Assembly (NCBI RefSeq): GCF_041729615.1
Contig: NZ_CP154874.1
Coordinates: 1,121,001 to 1,185,000, forward strand
DNA: 64,000 nucleotides
From: Pseudomonas alcaligenes
GTDB lineage: Bacteria > Pseudomonadota > Gammaproteobacteria > Pseudomonadales > Pseudomonadaceae
Direction: 5' to 3'
Part shown: in pieces, positions 27,125 to 35,973 of the stretch
How positions within the stretch are numbered: position 1 is the stretch's first letter
Layout: every line of letters starts with the position of its first letter
Program-made: the position numbers and the translations under genes
Notes under the pieces: model-generated
What the model was told of the DNA's origin: nothing
The model's database searches: none
What the model saw: the letters and a program-made list of their open reading frames with translations, nothing else

Positions 27125-28054
27125 CTATCCCCCGGCGCCACAGCGATTGACCTCCACCGTCACGTGAACCAGCTGCGGAAAGCTCGCCAGCTGCGCCTTG
27201 TAGTGATCCGCGCTGGCCCCGCCATGGGTCACCAGGTGGATGATGCAGGCGTACTGCGCGCTGCCCACGCGCCACAGGTGCAGGTCGAGCACCTCGGTAT
27301 CGTCGAGGCCCTCCAGGTGACCACGTACCCGTTGCACCAGCGGGCTGTCCATTTCCCGGTCGAGCAGCACCTTGCCGGTCTGCAGCAGCAGGCCCTTGAC
27401 CCACAGGCCGATCACCAGCGCGCCGAGTACGCCCATCAGCGGGTCCAGCCAGTGCCAGCCCAGCCACTTGCCGCCGAGCAACGCGAGGATGGCCGCCACC
27501 GAGGTCAGCGCATCGGTCAGCACGTGCAGGAAGGCCGCCTTGCGGTTGAGATCCTCGCCATGGCCATGGCCATGATCATGATCATGATGAGCATGCCCCT
27601 GGCCATCGTGCAGCAGCCAGGCCGACAGCAGGTTCACCAGCAACCCCAGCACGGCCACCGCCAGCGCCTGGTCGAAGGCGATGGCCTGCGGCGACCACAG
27701 CCGCCACAGCGACTCGAACAGCATGCTTGCCACCACCGCGACCAGCAGCACCGCGCTGGCGAAGCCGGCCAGCACCTCGATCTTCCAGGTGCCGAAGGCG
27801 AAGCGCGGATCGTCGGCATAGCGCCGCGCCAGCAGGTAGGCCAGCGCGCTGAGGCCGATGGCCAGGGTATGCGAGGCCATGTGCCAGCCATCGGCAAGCA
27901 GCGCCATGGAGTTGAACCAGTAGCCGGCGACCACCTCCACCAGCATGGTCGCGCCGGTCAGCGCGGTGACCAGCCAGGCCTGGCGCTCGGCGCCGCTGGC
28001 CAGCGGCCGGTAACGATGCTCGCTGCGCCAGCGCTGGTGATTGCATTCGCTCAT
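27125..28054 (-). CDS. dmeF: DmeF-like cation diffusion facilitator (Co/Ni exporter)
   Basis: 309 residues from ATG 28054, with GGGAG 8 bases upstream. About six TM helices; the metal-site segment MALLADGWHMASHTLAIGLS (HxxxD/DxxxH pairs) and FLHVLTDALTSVAAI are typical of CDF metal/proton antiporters. A His/Asp-rich cytosolic loop (HAHHDHDHGHGHGE, about 173-186) separates TM4 and TM5 and gives rise to a short CATGAT-like repeat in the DNA. The DGWHMxSH form points to the DmeF (cobalt/nickel) subgroup rather than zinc ZitB. Substrate is inferred. No adjacent regulator is seen. Confidence 0.88.
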   Translation of the reverse strand: MSECNHQRWRSEHRYRPLASGAERQAWLVTALTGATMLVEVVAGYWFNSMALLADGWHMASHTLAIGLSALAYLLARRYADDPRFAFGTWKIEVLAGFASAVLLVAVVASMLFESLWRLWSPQAIAFDQALAVAVLGLLVNLLSAWLLHDGQGHAHHDHDHGHGHGEDLNRKAAFLHVLTDALTSVAAILALLGGKWLGWHWLDPLMGVLGALVIGLWVKGLLLQTGKVLLDREMDSPLVQRVRGHLEGLDDTEVLDLHLWRVGSAQYACIIHLVTHGGASADHYKAQLASFPQLVHVTVEVNRCGAGG

Positions 28055-28120
28055 GACAGTTTCTCCCGGAAGCAGGCCTGACAGCTTGCACCTTGCCACG
28101 AGGAGAAGGTCAAGCCCGGC

Positions 28121-29248
28121 TCAGCGATAGCTCCGGCAATCCTGCCATTGCAGTGGTACGCCGGCGGTAGCGCGCAGCAGCCAGGGCAGACCGCCCTCGG
28201 CCTTGCGCTGGATGTCGTGGAACAGCAGCACGCCGCGTCGCCACAGCAGCATCAGGGTCAGCACCCGTTGCCCGGCGGCCTCGGCGCCGACCTGGCCGCT
28301 CCAGTCCTGCGAGTCGATCTGCCACAGCGCTACCTGCAGCCCCTGGCCGGCGAAGAAGGCCTGGCTGTCCGCGCGACGCTGGCCGTAGGGCGGGCGGAAC
28401 AGCGGCACATAAAGCTCCGGTACGCTCTGTTGCAGCAGTTCACGGGTGCGGATCACCGAGTCCTGCCAGTCGCTCCAGCTGGCGTGGGACTTGTGCGCCC
28501 AGCCATGCGAGGCCACGCACTGCCCGGCATAGAGCTGGCGCACGGCCTCGGCGGAAGTCTTCTGCAGGCGCTGCTGCAGGTTGCCGCCGAGCACGTAGAA
28601 GGTGGCACTGAGTCCCTGCTGGCGCAGCCAGTCCGCCAGCCTGTCACTGCTGCCGCCCTGCACACTGGGACCGTCGTCGAAGGTCAGCAGGAACTGCATG
28701 TCGGCCAGCTCGTCGCCGTTGCGCTCCTGCTTGGAGAACAGCTCGATCTCGCTGCTGATGCGCGGGAACAGCGCGGCCAGGCGCATCTGCTCGTTCAGGT
28801 AGTTGAGGTGGAAACGGCGGCTGGCCTCGGCCCAGGCGAAGTAGCGCGACTCGGGTGCCACCACCAGCTGCCGAGACTGCTCCTGCAGCCCGGCCAGGTC
28901 GACCACCGGCGGGCAGAAGTCGACGGCCGGCGTGCAGGCGCGACTGGCCAGCCGATAGTTCTCCAGCAGGCGCTGCCAGAAGCGCTCGCGTACCCGAACC
29001 ACGGACTGCAGGTTGACCGACTTGAGCCCAAGGCGCCGAGACCAGCCGCCTTCGTCCAGTCCCTCGCTGGCTTGCAGGACTTGGGCGAAAGTCAGTATCT
29101 CCGCGCGCGAGGCGGTGTCGAAGGCGGCCTGGCTGTGCAATGGCTCCGGCCAGGTAGCGCGGTCCAGGGTGGCAAAACGGGCGGGACCGGCCGCCTGCAC
29201 GGCACCCGCGAACAGGGCCAGAACCAGCGGCAGATAACGGATCAGCAT
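28121..29248 (-). CDS. Secreted polysaccharide deacetylase (NodB domain)
   Basis: 375 residues from ATG 29248, with AAGGA upstream. Signal peptide of about 19 residues ending AVQAA. Residues 20-185 form a helical domain of unknown type; residues 186-375 form a NodB homology domain with TFDDGP (189-194), the zinc-binding HGWAH (248-252) and FRPPYGQRR. It removes acetyl groups from a polysaccharide such as peptidoglycan or an exopolymer; the substrate is unknown. It follows the TPR protein gene on the same strand, but an intrinsic terminator with a TTCG loop sits just before its ribosome-binding site. Confidence 0.87.
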   Translation of the reverse strand: MLIRYLPLVLALFAGAVQAAGPARFATLDRATWPEPLHSQAAFDTASRAEILTFAQVLQASEGLDEGGWSRRLGLKSVNLQSVVRVRERFWQRLLENYRLASRACTPAVDFCPPVVDLAGLQEQSRQLVVAPESRYFAWAEASRRFHLNYLNEQMRLAALFPRISSEIELFSKQERNGDELADMQFLLTFDDGPSVQGGSSDRLADWLRQQGLSATFYVLGGNLQQRLQKTSAEAVRQLYAGQCVASHGWAHKSHASWSDWQDSVIRTRELLQQSVPELYVPLFRPPYGQRRADSQAFFAGQGLQVALWQIDSQDWSGQVGAEAAGQRVLTLMLLWRRGVLLFHDIQRKAEGGLPWLLRATAGVPLQWQDCRSYR

Positions 29249-29266
29249 CTTTTTCGTTCCTTGAAT

Positions 29267-29292
29267 GAAAACGCGCCCCCGAAGGAGCGCGT
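29267..29292 (-). terminator. TTCG-loop terminator between TPR and deacetylase genes
   Basis: On the minus strand ACGCGCTCC-TTCG-GGGGCGCGT forms a 9-bp stem (one wobble) with a stable UUCG tetraloop, followed by TTTTCATTC. It lies 19 bases after the TPR gene stop and directly upstream of the deacetylase Shine-Dalgarno, so read-through would set deacetylase expression. Confidence 0.8.
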
Positions 29293-29310
29293 CGACCGCG
29301 GCAGACGCGT

Positions 29311-30489
29311 TTACAGCGCCTGTACGCGCTGGATGGCCTTGTCGTATACCGGGTTGGCCTTCTGTTCCCTGGCCAACTGGTAGTGACGCAGGGCGTCGTC
29401 GTACTGGCGGGCGCTCTCGTAGATGCGCGCGATGTTGTAGTAGGAGCTGGCGCGCACGGTGGCGGCACTGCCGCCGTGGGCCAGGGCGATGGCCTTGCGG
29501 TTGGCCCAGATGGCCTCCGCGGTGCGCCCGGCCTTCTGGTAGGCCAGGCCCAGGTTGCTGTAGGCCTGGCCGTAGTTGCCATCGATCTCGATGGCCTGGC
29601 GGTAGAGGTCGATGGCCTGGTCCAGCTGGCCGGCGTGGTAGGCCGCCTCGCCCTGCTGGTTGAGCGCCTTGGCATCGCCCTGGGCCTGGGGCACGACCGG
29701 CAGGCTGGCAACGCTCTGCGCATCGTCCTGCAGGGGACGCAGCAGGCCGCCGATGGTGCCACTTTCCGCCACGGTGCTTTCCAGGCGATTGATGTCCTGG
29801 ATCTCGCCACTGCCGGTGATGCGGAACACCGTCCACAGGTTGCCCACCTGATCCCTCGGCACGTAGTAGGTACGCACCAGCGACTGGCCGATGTAGACGA
29901 ACACCTTGGCCTGGCTATGGCTCAGGGCCGAGGATGCCGGGGCGGAATTGTTGCTGAAGTCGCGTACGGCATAGACGTAGGTCTCGCCGAAGCGCTTCTT
30001 GCGCAGGGTGATGGTCTCCGGGCCGTAGCTGTCGGTGTCGTCGACGTCGAGATGGGCCTCGTCACCCTGCTTGGCGTCGAAGTAGATGTGGTTGTCGGGA
30101 TAGGCGATATGGGAATCCAGGTCGCTCGGCGTGGCGCCCCAGCTCAGCACCACGCGCAGGCCGTCGAGACTCTCCATGACCGGGCTGATGGCATAGGTCA
30201 TGCCCTGGCACGGGCACTTGGCTACCAGGTTGGAGTAACCGGGCTTCTTGATGATCAGCAGGCTGGCGCCGTCGTCGGCGAAGCCGGTGCCGAGATTGAC
30301 CCGGCCATTGCCGTCGGTGCGGCCCACGGCGGTCTGGGCGCCATTCTTCTGCACCAGCACTTCGGCGTCGGCGATGCGCTGGTCCTTGACCACGGCACTC
30401 AGCACATCGATGGAGAGTTGTTCGGCCTGGGCCGAGAGCATGGTGCAAGCGAACAGCAGAGGGGCAACGGCGCGCGCGAGGATTCTCAC
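29311..30489 (-). CDS. Secreted TPR protein with DUF2135-like domain
   Basis: 392 residues from GTG 30489, preceded by a strong AAGGAGGT. Signal peptide of about 22 residues ends MLSAQA. Residues 23-110 are a beta-rich carboxypeptidase-regulatory-like module (IADAEVLVQKNGAQTAVGRT); 110-230 contain LRVVLSWGATPSDLDSHIAY and DTDSYGPETITL, reminiscent of DUF2135/YfaP; 270-390 hold about three TPR repeats (LNQQGEAAYHAGQLDQAIDL). Likely periplasmic scaffold. It is transcribed with, or just ahead of, the NodB deacetylase, suggesting a shared envelope role. Confidence 0.8.
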   Translation of the reverse strand: MRILARAVAPLLFACTMLSAQAEQLSIDVLSAVVKDQRIADAEVLVQKNGAQTAVGRTDGNGRVNLGTGFADDGASLLIIKKPGYSNLVAKCPCQGMTYAISPVMESLDGLRVVLSWGATPSDLDSHIAYPDNHIYFDAKQGDEAHLDVDDTDSYGPETITLRKKRFGETYVYAVRDFSNNSAPASSALSHSQAKVFVYIGQSLVRTYYVPRDQVGNLWTVFRITGSGEIQDINRLESTVAESGTIGGLLRPLQDDAQSVASLPVVPQAQGDAKALNQQGEAAYHAGQLDQAIDLYRQAIEIDGNYGQAYSNLGLAYQKAGRTAEAIWANRKAIALAHGGSAATVRASSYYNIARIYESARQYDDALRHYQLAREQKANPVYDKAIQRVQAL

Positions 30490-30651
30490 TGCGACCTCCT
30501 TGTCAGAGTGATGTTTGGGTGACGCGCCGGTGGCGCGCGCGGCGAACTATAGCCGCACCGATCGTCGCCGTCTGTGATCAATCGCTCCGATAGCTGGAGC
30601 CGGGTTCGCCATCCGGCCTAGAATCGCGCCACGCTTTCTGGAGACCATTCG

Positions 30652-31431
30652 ATGCTGTTGGTGATTTCCCCCGCCAAGACCCTGGACTACGACACCCCGC
30701 CGGCCACCGCGCGCTTTACCCAACCGCAGCACCTGGATCACGCCCAGGAGCTGATCGGCCAGCTGCGCCAGATGAGCCCGCAGCAGGTCGGCGAACTGAT
30801 GCACCTGTCGGACAAGCTCGCTGCCCTCAACGTGGCGCGCTACGGCAGCTGGCACCCGGACTTCACCCCGGCCAACGCCAAGCAGGCACTGCTGGCATTC
30901 AAGGGTGACGTCTACACCGGCCTGGCCGCCGAGGATTTTTCCGAGGACGACTTCGACTTCGCCCAGGCACACCTGCGCATGCTCTCCGGCCTGTATGGCG
31001 TTCTGCGCCCGCTGGACCTGATGCAGCCCTATCGCCTGGAGATGGGCACCAAGCTGGCCAACGCCCGCGGCAACAACCTCTACGAGTTCTGGGGCGAACG
31101 CATCAGCGCCTGGCTGAACGAGGCGCTGGCCGCCCAGGGCGACGACATCCTGCTCAACCTGGCCTCCAACGAATACTTCGGCGCGGTCAAGCGCAAGGCC
31201 CTGAACGCCCGGGTCATCGACACCGAGTTCAAGGACCTGAAGAACGGCCAGTACAAGATCATCAGCTTCTACGCCAAGAAGGCCCGCGGCCTGATGGCGC
31301 GCTACGTGATCAAGCAGCGCATCCGCGACCCGGAGCAGCTCAAGGCCTTCGACTACCAGGGCTACCGCTACAGTGCCGAACAGTCGAAGCCGGACAGCCT
31401 GGTGTTCCTGCGCGACCATGCGCAAGACTGA
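30652..31431 (+). CDS. yaaA: Peroxide stress protein YaaA (DUF328)
   Basis: 259 residues, full length. Starts [17 protein letters not shown], the family hallmark; [38 protein letters not shown] and [12 protein letters not shown] are conserved. E. coli YaaA lowers free intracellular iron during peroxide stress and binds DNA. GGAG precedes ATG 30652. Divergent from the TPR gene. Identification is secure. Confidence 0.96.
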   Translation: MLLVISPAKTLDYDTPPATARFTQPQHLDHAQELIGQLRQMSPQQVGELMHLSDKLAALNVARYGSWHPDFTPANAKQALLAFKGDVYTGLAAEDFSEDDFDFAQAHLRMLSGLYGVLRPLDLMQPYRLEMGTKLANARGNNLYEFWGERISAWLNEALAAQGDDILLNLASNEYFGAVKRKALNARVIDTEFKDLKNGQYKIISFYAKKARGLMARYVIKQRIRDPEQLKAFDYQGYRYSAEQSKPDSLVFLRDHAQD

Positions 31432-31503
31432 TCTGGCCGGCAAAGCCATTACGCCAAAGCGCCTGGCGGCTATGATCGCTGCAGCCAAGACAAGGAAAGC
31501 GCC

Positions 31504-32337
31504 ATGACCCAACCCGTCGTCCTGATCACCGGTTGCTCCAGCGGCATCGGCCGCGCCCTGGCCGATGCCTTCAAGGGCGCCGGCTACCGGGTGTTCGCCG
31601 CCGCGCGCAAGGGCGCCGACCTCGAGGCGCTGAATGCCGCCGGCTTCACCGCGGTTAAGCTCGACGTCAACGACGCCGAAGACATCGCCCGCGCCCAGGC
31701 CCGGATCAAGGCCGAGGCCGGGCGCCTCGACGTACTGGTCAACAACGCCGGCTACGGTGCCATGGGCCCGCTGCTGGACGGCGGCGCCGCAGCCATGCGC
31801 CAGCAATTCGAGACCAACGTGTTCAGCCTGGTCGAGCTGACCCGCGCCTGCTTCCCGCTGCTGCGCGCCAGCCGCGGCCTGGTGGTCAATATCGGCAGCG
31901 TCTCCGGCGTGCTGGTCACCCCCTTCGCCGGCGCCTACTGCGCCTCCAAGGCGGCGGTACATGCCCTGTCCGACGCCCTGCGCCTGGAACTGGCGCCCTT
32001 CGCCGTGCAGGTGATGGAAGTACAGCCGGGGGCGATCGCCTCCAGCTTCGGCGCCAATGCCAGCGCCCAGGCCGAACAGCTGATCCGCGAGGACTCGCCC
32101 TGGTGGCCGCTGCGCGAGGGCATCCGCGCCCGCGCCCGCGCCTCGCAGGACCATCCCACCTCGGCACAGGCATTCGCCACCACCCTCCTGGCCGCGGTCG
32201 CCAGGCCGCGGCGACCGGCCCTGCTGCGCATCGGCAACGGCTGCCGCAGCATGCCGCTGCTGGCCCGCTGGATTCCCACCCGGCTGCTGGATCTGGTGCT
32301 GATGAAGCGTTTCGGCCTCGACCGCCAGCTGGACTGA
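31504..32337 (+). CDS. Short-chain dehydrogenase/reductase
   Basis: 277 residues, classical SDR: cofactor motif TGCSSGIGRALADAF (about 9-23), NNAG (about 82), catalytic Ser in NIGSVSG and YCASK (Tyr/Lys). The Arg in AAARKG after beta-2 suggests NADP preference. Substrate cannot be told. AAGGAAAG precedes ATG 31504; 6 bases downstream follows a small membrane protein and then a 2H phosphoesterase on the same strand, so the three probably form an operon. Confidence 0.93.
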   Translation: MTQPVVLITGCSSGIGRALADAFKGAGYRVFAAARKGADLEALNAAGFTAVKLDVNDAEDIARAQARIKAEAGRLDVLVNNAGYGAMGPLLDGGAAAMRQQFETNVFSLVELTRACFPLLRASRGLVVNIGSVSGVLVTPFAGAYCASKAAVHALSDALRLELAPFAVQVMEVQPGAIASSFGANASAQAEQLIREDSPWWPLREGIRARARASQDHPTSAQAFATTLLAAVARPRRPALLRIGNGCRSMPLLARWIPTRLLDLVLMKRFGLDRQLD

Positions 32338-32343
32338 GCGGCC

Positions 32344-32712
32344 ATGACTGCACGCTTCGCGCTCCATTACTACGTGCTCGGCGCGGTGGCCGCGGTCTTC
32401 GCCTGCAACCTGCTGCTGCGCGTGCCGCTGAAGATCGGTGGCCTGCCCGCCACCCTGATCGCCGCCAGCCTGGTCGCCTTCGGCCTGCGCTGGTGCTTCA
32501 CCCGCCTGGAAGGTCACCCGCCCGCCACGGGCCAGCGCTGGGCACTGGTCGCCCTGTACGGCCTGGCACTCGGCCTGCTGTACCTGCTGATCTGGGGCCT
32601 GATGTGGCTGAAGGACGAGCCGGGCCACATGGGCCAGCTGCTGTTCGTCCTGCACTACCTGAGCTACCCGCTGATCCTGGCGCTGGTGCTGCATCTCGGT
32701 CGACACGACTGA
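32344..32712 (+). CDS. Small inner-membrane protein, unknown
   Basis: 122 residues with four likely TM helices (about 8-25, 35-50, 65-88, 98-117). No family recognised. It lies between the SDR and the 2H phosphoesterase, separated by 6 and 2 bases, which supports it being a real, cotranscribed gene. It has no signal peptide apart from the first TM segment. Confidence 0.75.
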   Translation: MTARFALHYYVLGAVAAVFACNLLLRVPLKIGGLPATLIAASLVAFGLRWCFTRLEGHPPATGQRWALVALYGLALGLLYLLIWGLMWLKDEPGHMGQLLFVLHYLSYPLILALVLHLGRHD

Positions 32713-32714
32713 GC

Positions 32715-33350
32715 ATGCGCCTGCTGGACCGACAAGACGCCCCGGCGGCCACCCTGCCCTGCGTCCTGCGTGACCACCCCGAATGGCACCTGGGGCGCGA
32801 GCGCTACTGGCTATGGTCGATTGCGGTGGACTGCCCGGCCGTGCTGCAGCGCCTGCAGGCGGTGCGAGCACTGCTGGGCGATTGGCTGCATCCACCGGGC
32901 GCACGCCAGGCGCATATCACGCTGTTCGTCTGTGGTTTCGCCACCGCCACAGCGCAGCTGGACGACGACATCACCCCGGCCGTGCTGGAGACCCAACGCC
33001 GCGCCCTCGAAAAGCTGAGCATGGCGCCATTCGCACTGCACATCGGCGGGCTCGACAGCTTCGCCAGTGCGGCCTTCCTGGCGGTACACGACAGCGGCCG
33101 GCTCGAGCGCCTGCGCGAAGCACTCGCCCGGCTCTCGCCCGAAGTACGCCAGGCGCCCTATGTGCCGCACCTGACTGCCGGCCTTTACCGCCAGGCTATC
33201 GCACGCCAGACCTGGCTCGAGCACACCCGCCCGCTGCATGACTGCCCGCCGCTGGCGCTGCCGGTGCGCGAGCTGCAGCTGCTCAGCTACGCCGCCGCCG
33301 AGCCGCAGGGGGCACTGCGCCTGGAAGCGCGGGTGCGCCTGGCGGGCTAG
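32715..33350 (+). CDS. 2H phosphoesterase superfamily protein (2'-5' RNA ligase-like)
   Basis: 211 residues from ATG 32715, two bases after the upstream stop. Two H-x-T/S-x motifs define the active site: AHITLFVCGF (about 71-80) and PHLTAGLYRQ (about 155-165). Family members are cyclic phosphodiesterases or RNA 2',3'-end-modifying enzymes; the substrate is not predictable. The frame extends upstream through the membrane protein gene, but that part is a shadow. The 3' end overlaps the opposing EamA gene by 4 bases. Confidence 0.82.
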   Translation: MRLLDRQDAPAATLPCVLRDHPEWHLGRERYWLWSIAVDCPAVLQRLQAVRALLGDWLHPPGARQAHITLFVCGFATATAQLDDDITPAVLETQRRALEKLSMAPFALHIGGLDSFASAAFLAVHDSGRLERLREALARLSPEVRQAPYVPHLTAGLYRQAIARQTWLEHTRPLHDCPPLALPVRELQLLSYAAAEPQGALRLEARVRLAG

Positions 33351-34243
33351 GCCCGCTGCGCCTGTGGGGCGGCCGGGCGGGGCTGGCGGAACACCAGCAC
33401 GTTGCCGAGCATCACCAGGCCCAGGCCGAGCAGCGCCGGCAGCGTCCACTGGTAGCCCTCGACGAACACCGAGATGTTCAGCGCCACCACCGGGAACAGC
33501 ACGGTGCAGTAGGCCGCGCGCTCCGGCCCCATACGTCCGACCAGGGTCAGGTAGGCGGTAAAGCCGATCACCGAGCCAGGAATCGCCAGGTACAGCAGCG
33601 AGCCGATGTAGCGCGTATTGGCCTCGAACGTGAACGGCACACCGCTGAGCAGGCAGTACGCCAGCAGCAGCAAGGCGCCGTAGAACATGCCCCAGGCGTT
33701 GGTGGTCAGCGGCTTGAGCCCGGCCTGCTGCTGCAGGCTGGAGAGCAGGTTGCCGGCGGAGAAGCACAGGGTGCCCAGTACCGCCAGGCCGATGCCCAGC
33801 AAGGTCTCGCGACTGGCCTCGTGGTGCGAAAGCTCAGGCCAGAACAGCAGTCCAAGGCCCATCAGTCCCAGCGCGCCGCCGGCCAGCACGTTGGCGGCGA
33901 TCCGCCGACCCATGAAGACGCGGGCATTGAGCGCGTTCCACAGCGTGGCGGTGGAGAAGATCACCGCCACCAGGCCGCTGGGGATCCACTGGCTGGCCGT
34001 GTAGAAGCACATGAAGTTGAGGCAGAACAGGCACAGGCCCTGCGCCAGGCACAGCAGCTGGCCGCGCCGGTCGAGCGGCTGCAGACGGCGGCTGAGCAGG
34101 AGGATGGCGAACAGCACGGCGGCGGCCAGGCTGAAGCGGTAGGCGATCGACAGCGGGATGGCCACCTCGCCCAGTTGCAGCTTGAGGGCGATCCAGGTGG
34201 TGCCCCAGATCAGGACGGTGAGCAGGTACAGCGACAGGTTCAT
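33347..34243 (-). CDS. EamA/DMT family transporter
   Basis: 298 residues, ten hydrophobic segments in two EamA repeats of five. The N-terminus LLTVLIWGTTWIALKLQLG and second-half SLLYLAIPGSVIGFTAYLTL are typical of drug/metabolite exporters of the RhaT/YdcZ-like group. Substrate unknown. It starts at ATG 34243 with AAGGAGCC upstream. It is divergent from an AraC-family regulator (34388), which probably controls it. Confidence 0.9.
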   Translation of the reverse strand: MNLSLYLLTVLIWGTTWIALKLQLGEVAIPLSIAYRFSLAAAVLFAILLLSRRLQPLDRRGQLLCLAQGLCLFCLNFMCFYTASQWIPSGLVAVIFSTATLWNALNARVFMGRRIAANVLAGGALGLMGLGLLFWPELSHHEASRETLLGIGLAVLGTLCFSAGNLLSSLQQQAGLKPLTTNAWGMFYGALLLLAYCLLSGVPFTFEANTRYIGSLLYLAIPGSVIGFTAYLTLVGRMGPERAAYCTVLFPVVALNISVFVEGYQWTLPALLGLGLVMLGNVLVFRQPRPAAPQAQRA

Positions 34244-34387
34244 GGCAGGGCTCCTTGACCCGGCCAGTCTCCGCCCCGGCCACGCCCGCGCGCTTGCACA
34301 AACTTGCGCTTATCTGTCGCCACCCCCTGGCAGGCCACTACCGCAGGAGTAGGATGGCAGCCATCCCCTTCAGTCGATGTCCGCTCC

Positions 34388-35257
34388 ATGGCCGCACTCG
34401 AACACAACCTGGTATTCCAGTCGCTCAGCAGCTCGCCCAATGCGCGCCTGCTGCGCGGTGCCGAGCTGGGCGACGAGCTGGCCGCGGCGCTGTGGAGCAA
34501 CCACCACGACGCCCGCGACTACCAGGGCCCCAGCCACCACACCCTGTCCTGCTACCTGGCCGGCGGCACCGGCACCTTCCGCCGCGAGCGCCCCGGCGCC
34601 AAGGGCGCACCGGACAAGCTGTGCGTGCTGCCGGCCGGGCACGAGTCATCCTGGGTGATCAACGGCGACATCCGCCTGGCGCACCTCTATGTCAGCCCCG
34701 AGCGCTTCGCCGCCAGCGCCGTCGCCCTGCTCGACCGCGAGCCGCGCGAGCTGCAGCTGCGCGAAAGCACCTTCCTCGAAGACCCGCAGCTGGCCGCGCA
34801 GTTTCGCCAGCTGGTGACGCTGGACTGGAACGAGCCGGGCGAGCGCCTGCTGACCAGCAGCCTGGCCCACGCGATGATCGACCATGTGCTGCTGACCCAG
34901 GTCGGCCAGCGACAGGGCCTGAAACTCAAGGGTGGCCTGGCGCCACACCTGCGCCGGCGCCTGGTGGACTACATCGAGCAACACCTGGACCAGCCGCTGG
35001 CACTCGGCGAGCTGGCACAGCTGGCGGCGCTGTCGGAGTACCACTTCGCGCGCATGTTCAGCACCAGCTTCGGCCTGCCGCCGCATCGCTACGTGCTGCA
35101 GCGGCGCCTGCTGCGGGCGCGTGAACTGCTGCTGCACAGTGCCCTGCCGCTCGGTGAGATCGCCCTGGCCTGCGGCTTCGCCAGCGCCAGCCACTTCAGT
35201 AACCGCTTCCGCCAGGCCTTCGGCGCGGCGCCCGGACTGCTGCGCGCGGCCCGTTAG
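34388..35257 (+). CDS. AraC-family transcriptional regulator
   Basis: 289 residues from ATG 34388 (MAALEHNLVFQSL); the frame is open further upstream, but this start fits the family. The N-terminal sensor domain (about 1-175) is cupin-like. The C-terminal double HTH (about 185-285) contains PLALGELAQLAALSEYHFAR and the AraC signature LPLGEIALACGFASASHFSN RFRQAFGAAP. It is divergent from the EamA exporter across 144 bases, and that transporter is the likely target. Inducer unknown. Confidence 0.9.
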   Translation: MAALEHNLVFQSLSSSPNARLLRGAELGDELAAALWSNHHDARDYQGPSHHTLSCYLAGGTGTFRRERPGAKGAPDKLCVLPAGHESSWVINGDIRLAHLYVSPERFAASAVALLDREPRELQLRESTFLEDPQLAAQFRQLVTLDWNEPGERLLTSSLAHAMIDHVLLTQVGQRQGLKLKGGLAPHLRRRLVDYIEQHLDQPLALGELAQLAALSEYHFARMFSTSFGLPPHRYVLQRRLLRARELLLHSALPLGEIALACGFASASHFSNRFRQAFGAAPGLLRAAR

Positions 35258-35370
35258 CACGCCGCACACCGGTAACAGCACTGGACTGGCGCAACTCCAC
35301 CGACTATTCAGGGTGAGGTCCTGCCTCATGGAGAGCTTCGCGGACTTGCCAGGCCGGGGACAGACCATTA

Positions 35371-35386
35371 CTGTATATACATACAG
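35371..35386. promoter_or_regulatory. LexA box upstream of yebG
   Basis: CTGTATATACATACAG matches the gammaproteobacterial SOS box CTGT-N8-ACAG exactly at the conserved ends. It lies 30 bases before the yebG start, the expected place for a LexA operator. Confidence 0.92.
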
Positions 35387-35415
35387 ATCAACCAGATATG
35401 GGAATGAGGTGATGA

Positions 35416-35676
35416 ATGGCCGTCGAAGTGGTGTACCGCAGCAGTCGCGATCCGGAGCGCCTGTTCATGGATAAGGCCGAAGCCGATCGTTACGACAAGA
35501 TGCTGGAGCTGGCCGAAGCGCTGTCCGCCGCCCTGCACAAAGCGGTGCCCTCGCTCAGCGAGGAGCAGGTGGAAGAGCTGGGCATCTTCATGGCCAGGAA
35601 CCGCGACACCTTCGCCCGCGCCTTCAAGAACCAGCCCGAGGCCCTGGCCGAGCTGGGCCAGGGCGAGGCGGACTGA
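35416..35676 (+). CDS. yebG: SOS-inducible YebG family protein
   Basis: 86 residues starting MAVEVVYRSSRDPERLFMDK, with the conserved KAEADRYDKMLELAEAL. YebG is a small LexA-regulated protein of unclear function in DNA damage. GAGGTG lies before ATG 35416, and the LexA box at 35371-35386 confirms SOS control. It is shorter at the C-terminus than the E. coli protein (96). Confidence 0.93.
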   Translation: MAVEVVYRSSRDPERLFMDKAEADRYDKMLELAEALSAALHKAVPSLSEEQVEELGIFMARNRDTFARAFKNQPEALAELGQGEAD

Positions 35677-35735
35677 CGGAGTTGACCGAATGGCCAGCCG
35701 GGTTTAGTGTCGGCAGGCCATTGAGGAAATCCCCC

Positions 35736-35855
35736 ATGCACCACCACGCGCACCTCGACCTCCCCGCCCTCGCCGCCGCCCGCGGCGAGCGCCCGTGCGC
35801 GCCACCACCTGTCGCCCTGCGCGCCGGCACGCCACCGCCGCCGCCGCGCGCCTGA
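35736..35855 (+). CDS. Putative 39-residue His/Pro-rich leader peptide
   Basis: An ATG at 35736, preceded by GAGGAAAT at about 7 bases, opens a 39-codon frame. It starts MHHHAHLDLPALAAARGERP and has a Pro-rich end with TPPPPPRA, then TGA at 35855. Four of the first six codons are His, and five consecutive Pro codons precede the end; poly-Pro is a known ribosome-stalling motif. The frame lies 118 bases upstream of the EamA gene on the same strand. A leader-peptide (attenuator) role is inference; it could also be a chance frame in GC-rich DNA. Confidence 0.45.
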   Translation: MHHHAHLDLPALAAARGERPCAPPPVALRAGTPPPPPRA

Positions 35856-35973
35856 TCGTCTGCCGCCGCGCGGTTCGCCGCCCACGGCCGATCACTCCAG
35901 CCTTCACGGTTCCGTCCTCTCTGCGCCTGCTCGGGCGACGGAGCCTGTTGCCATCTTCGACAGGTGATTCTTC

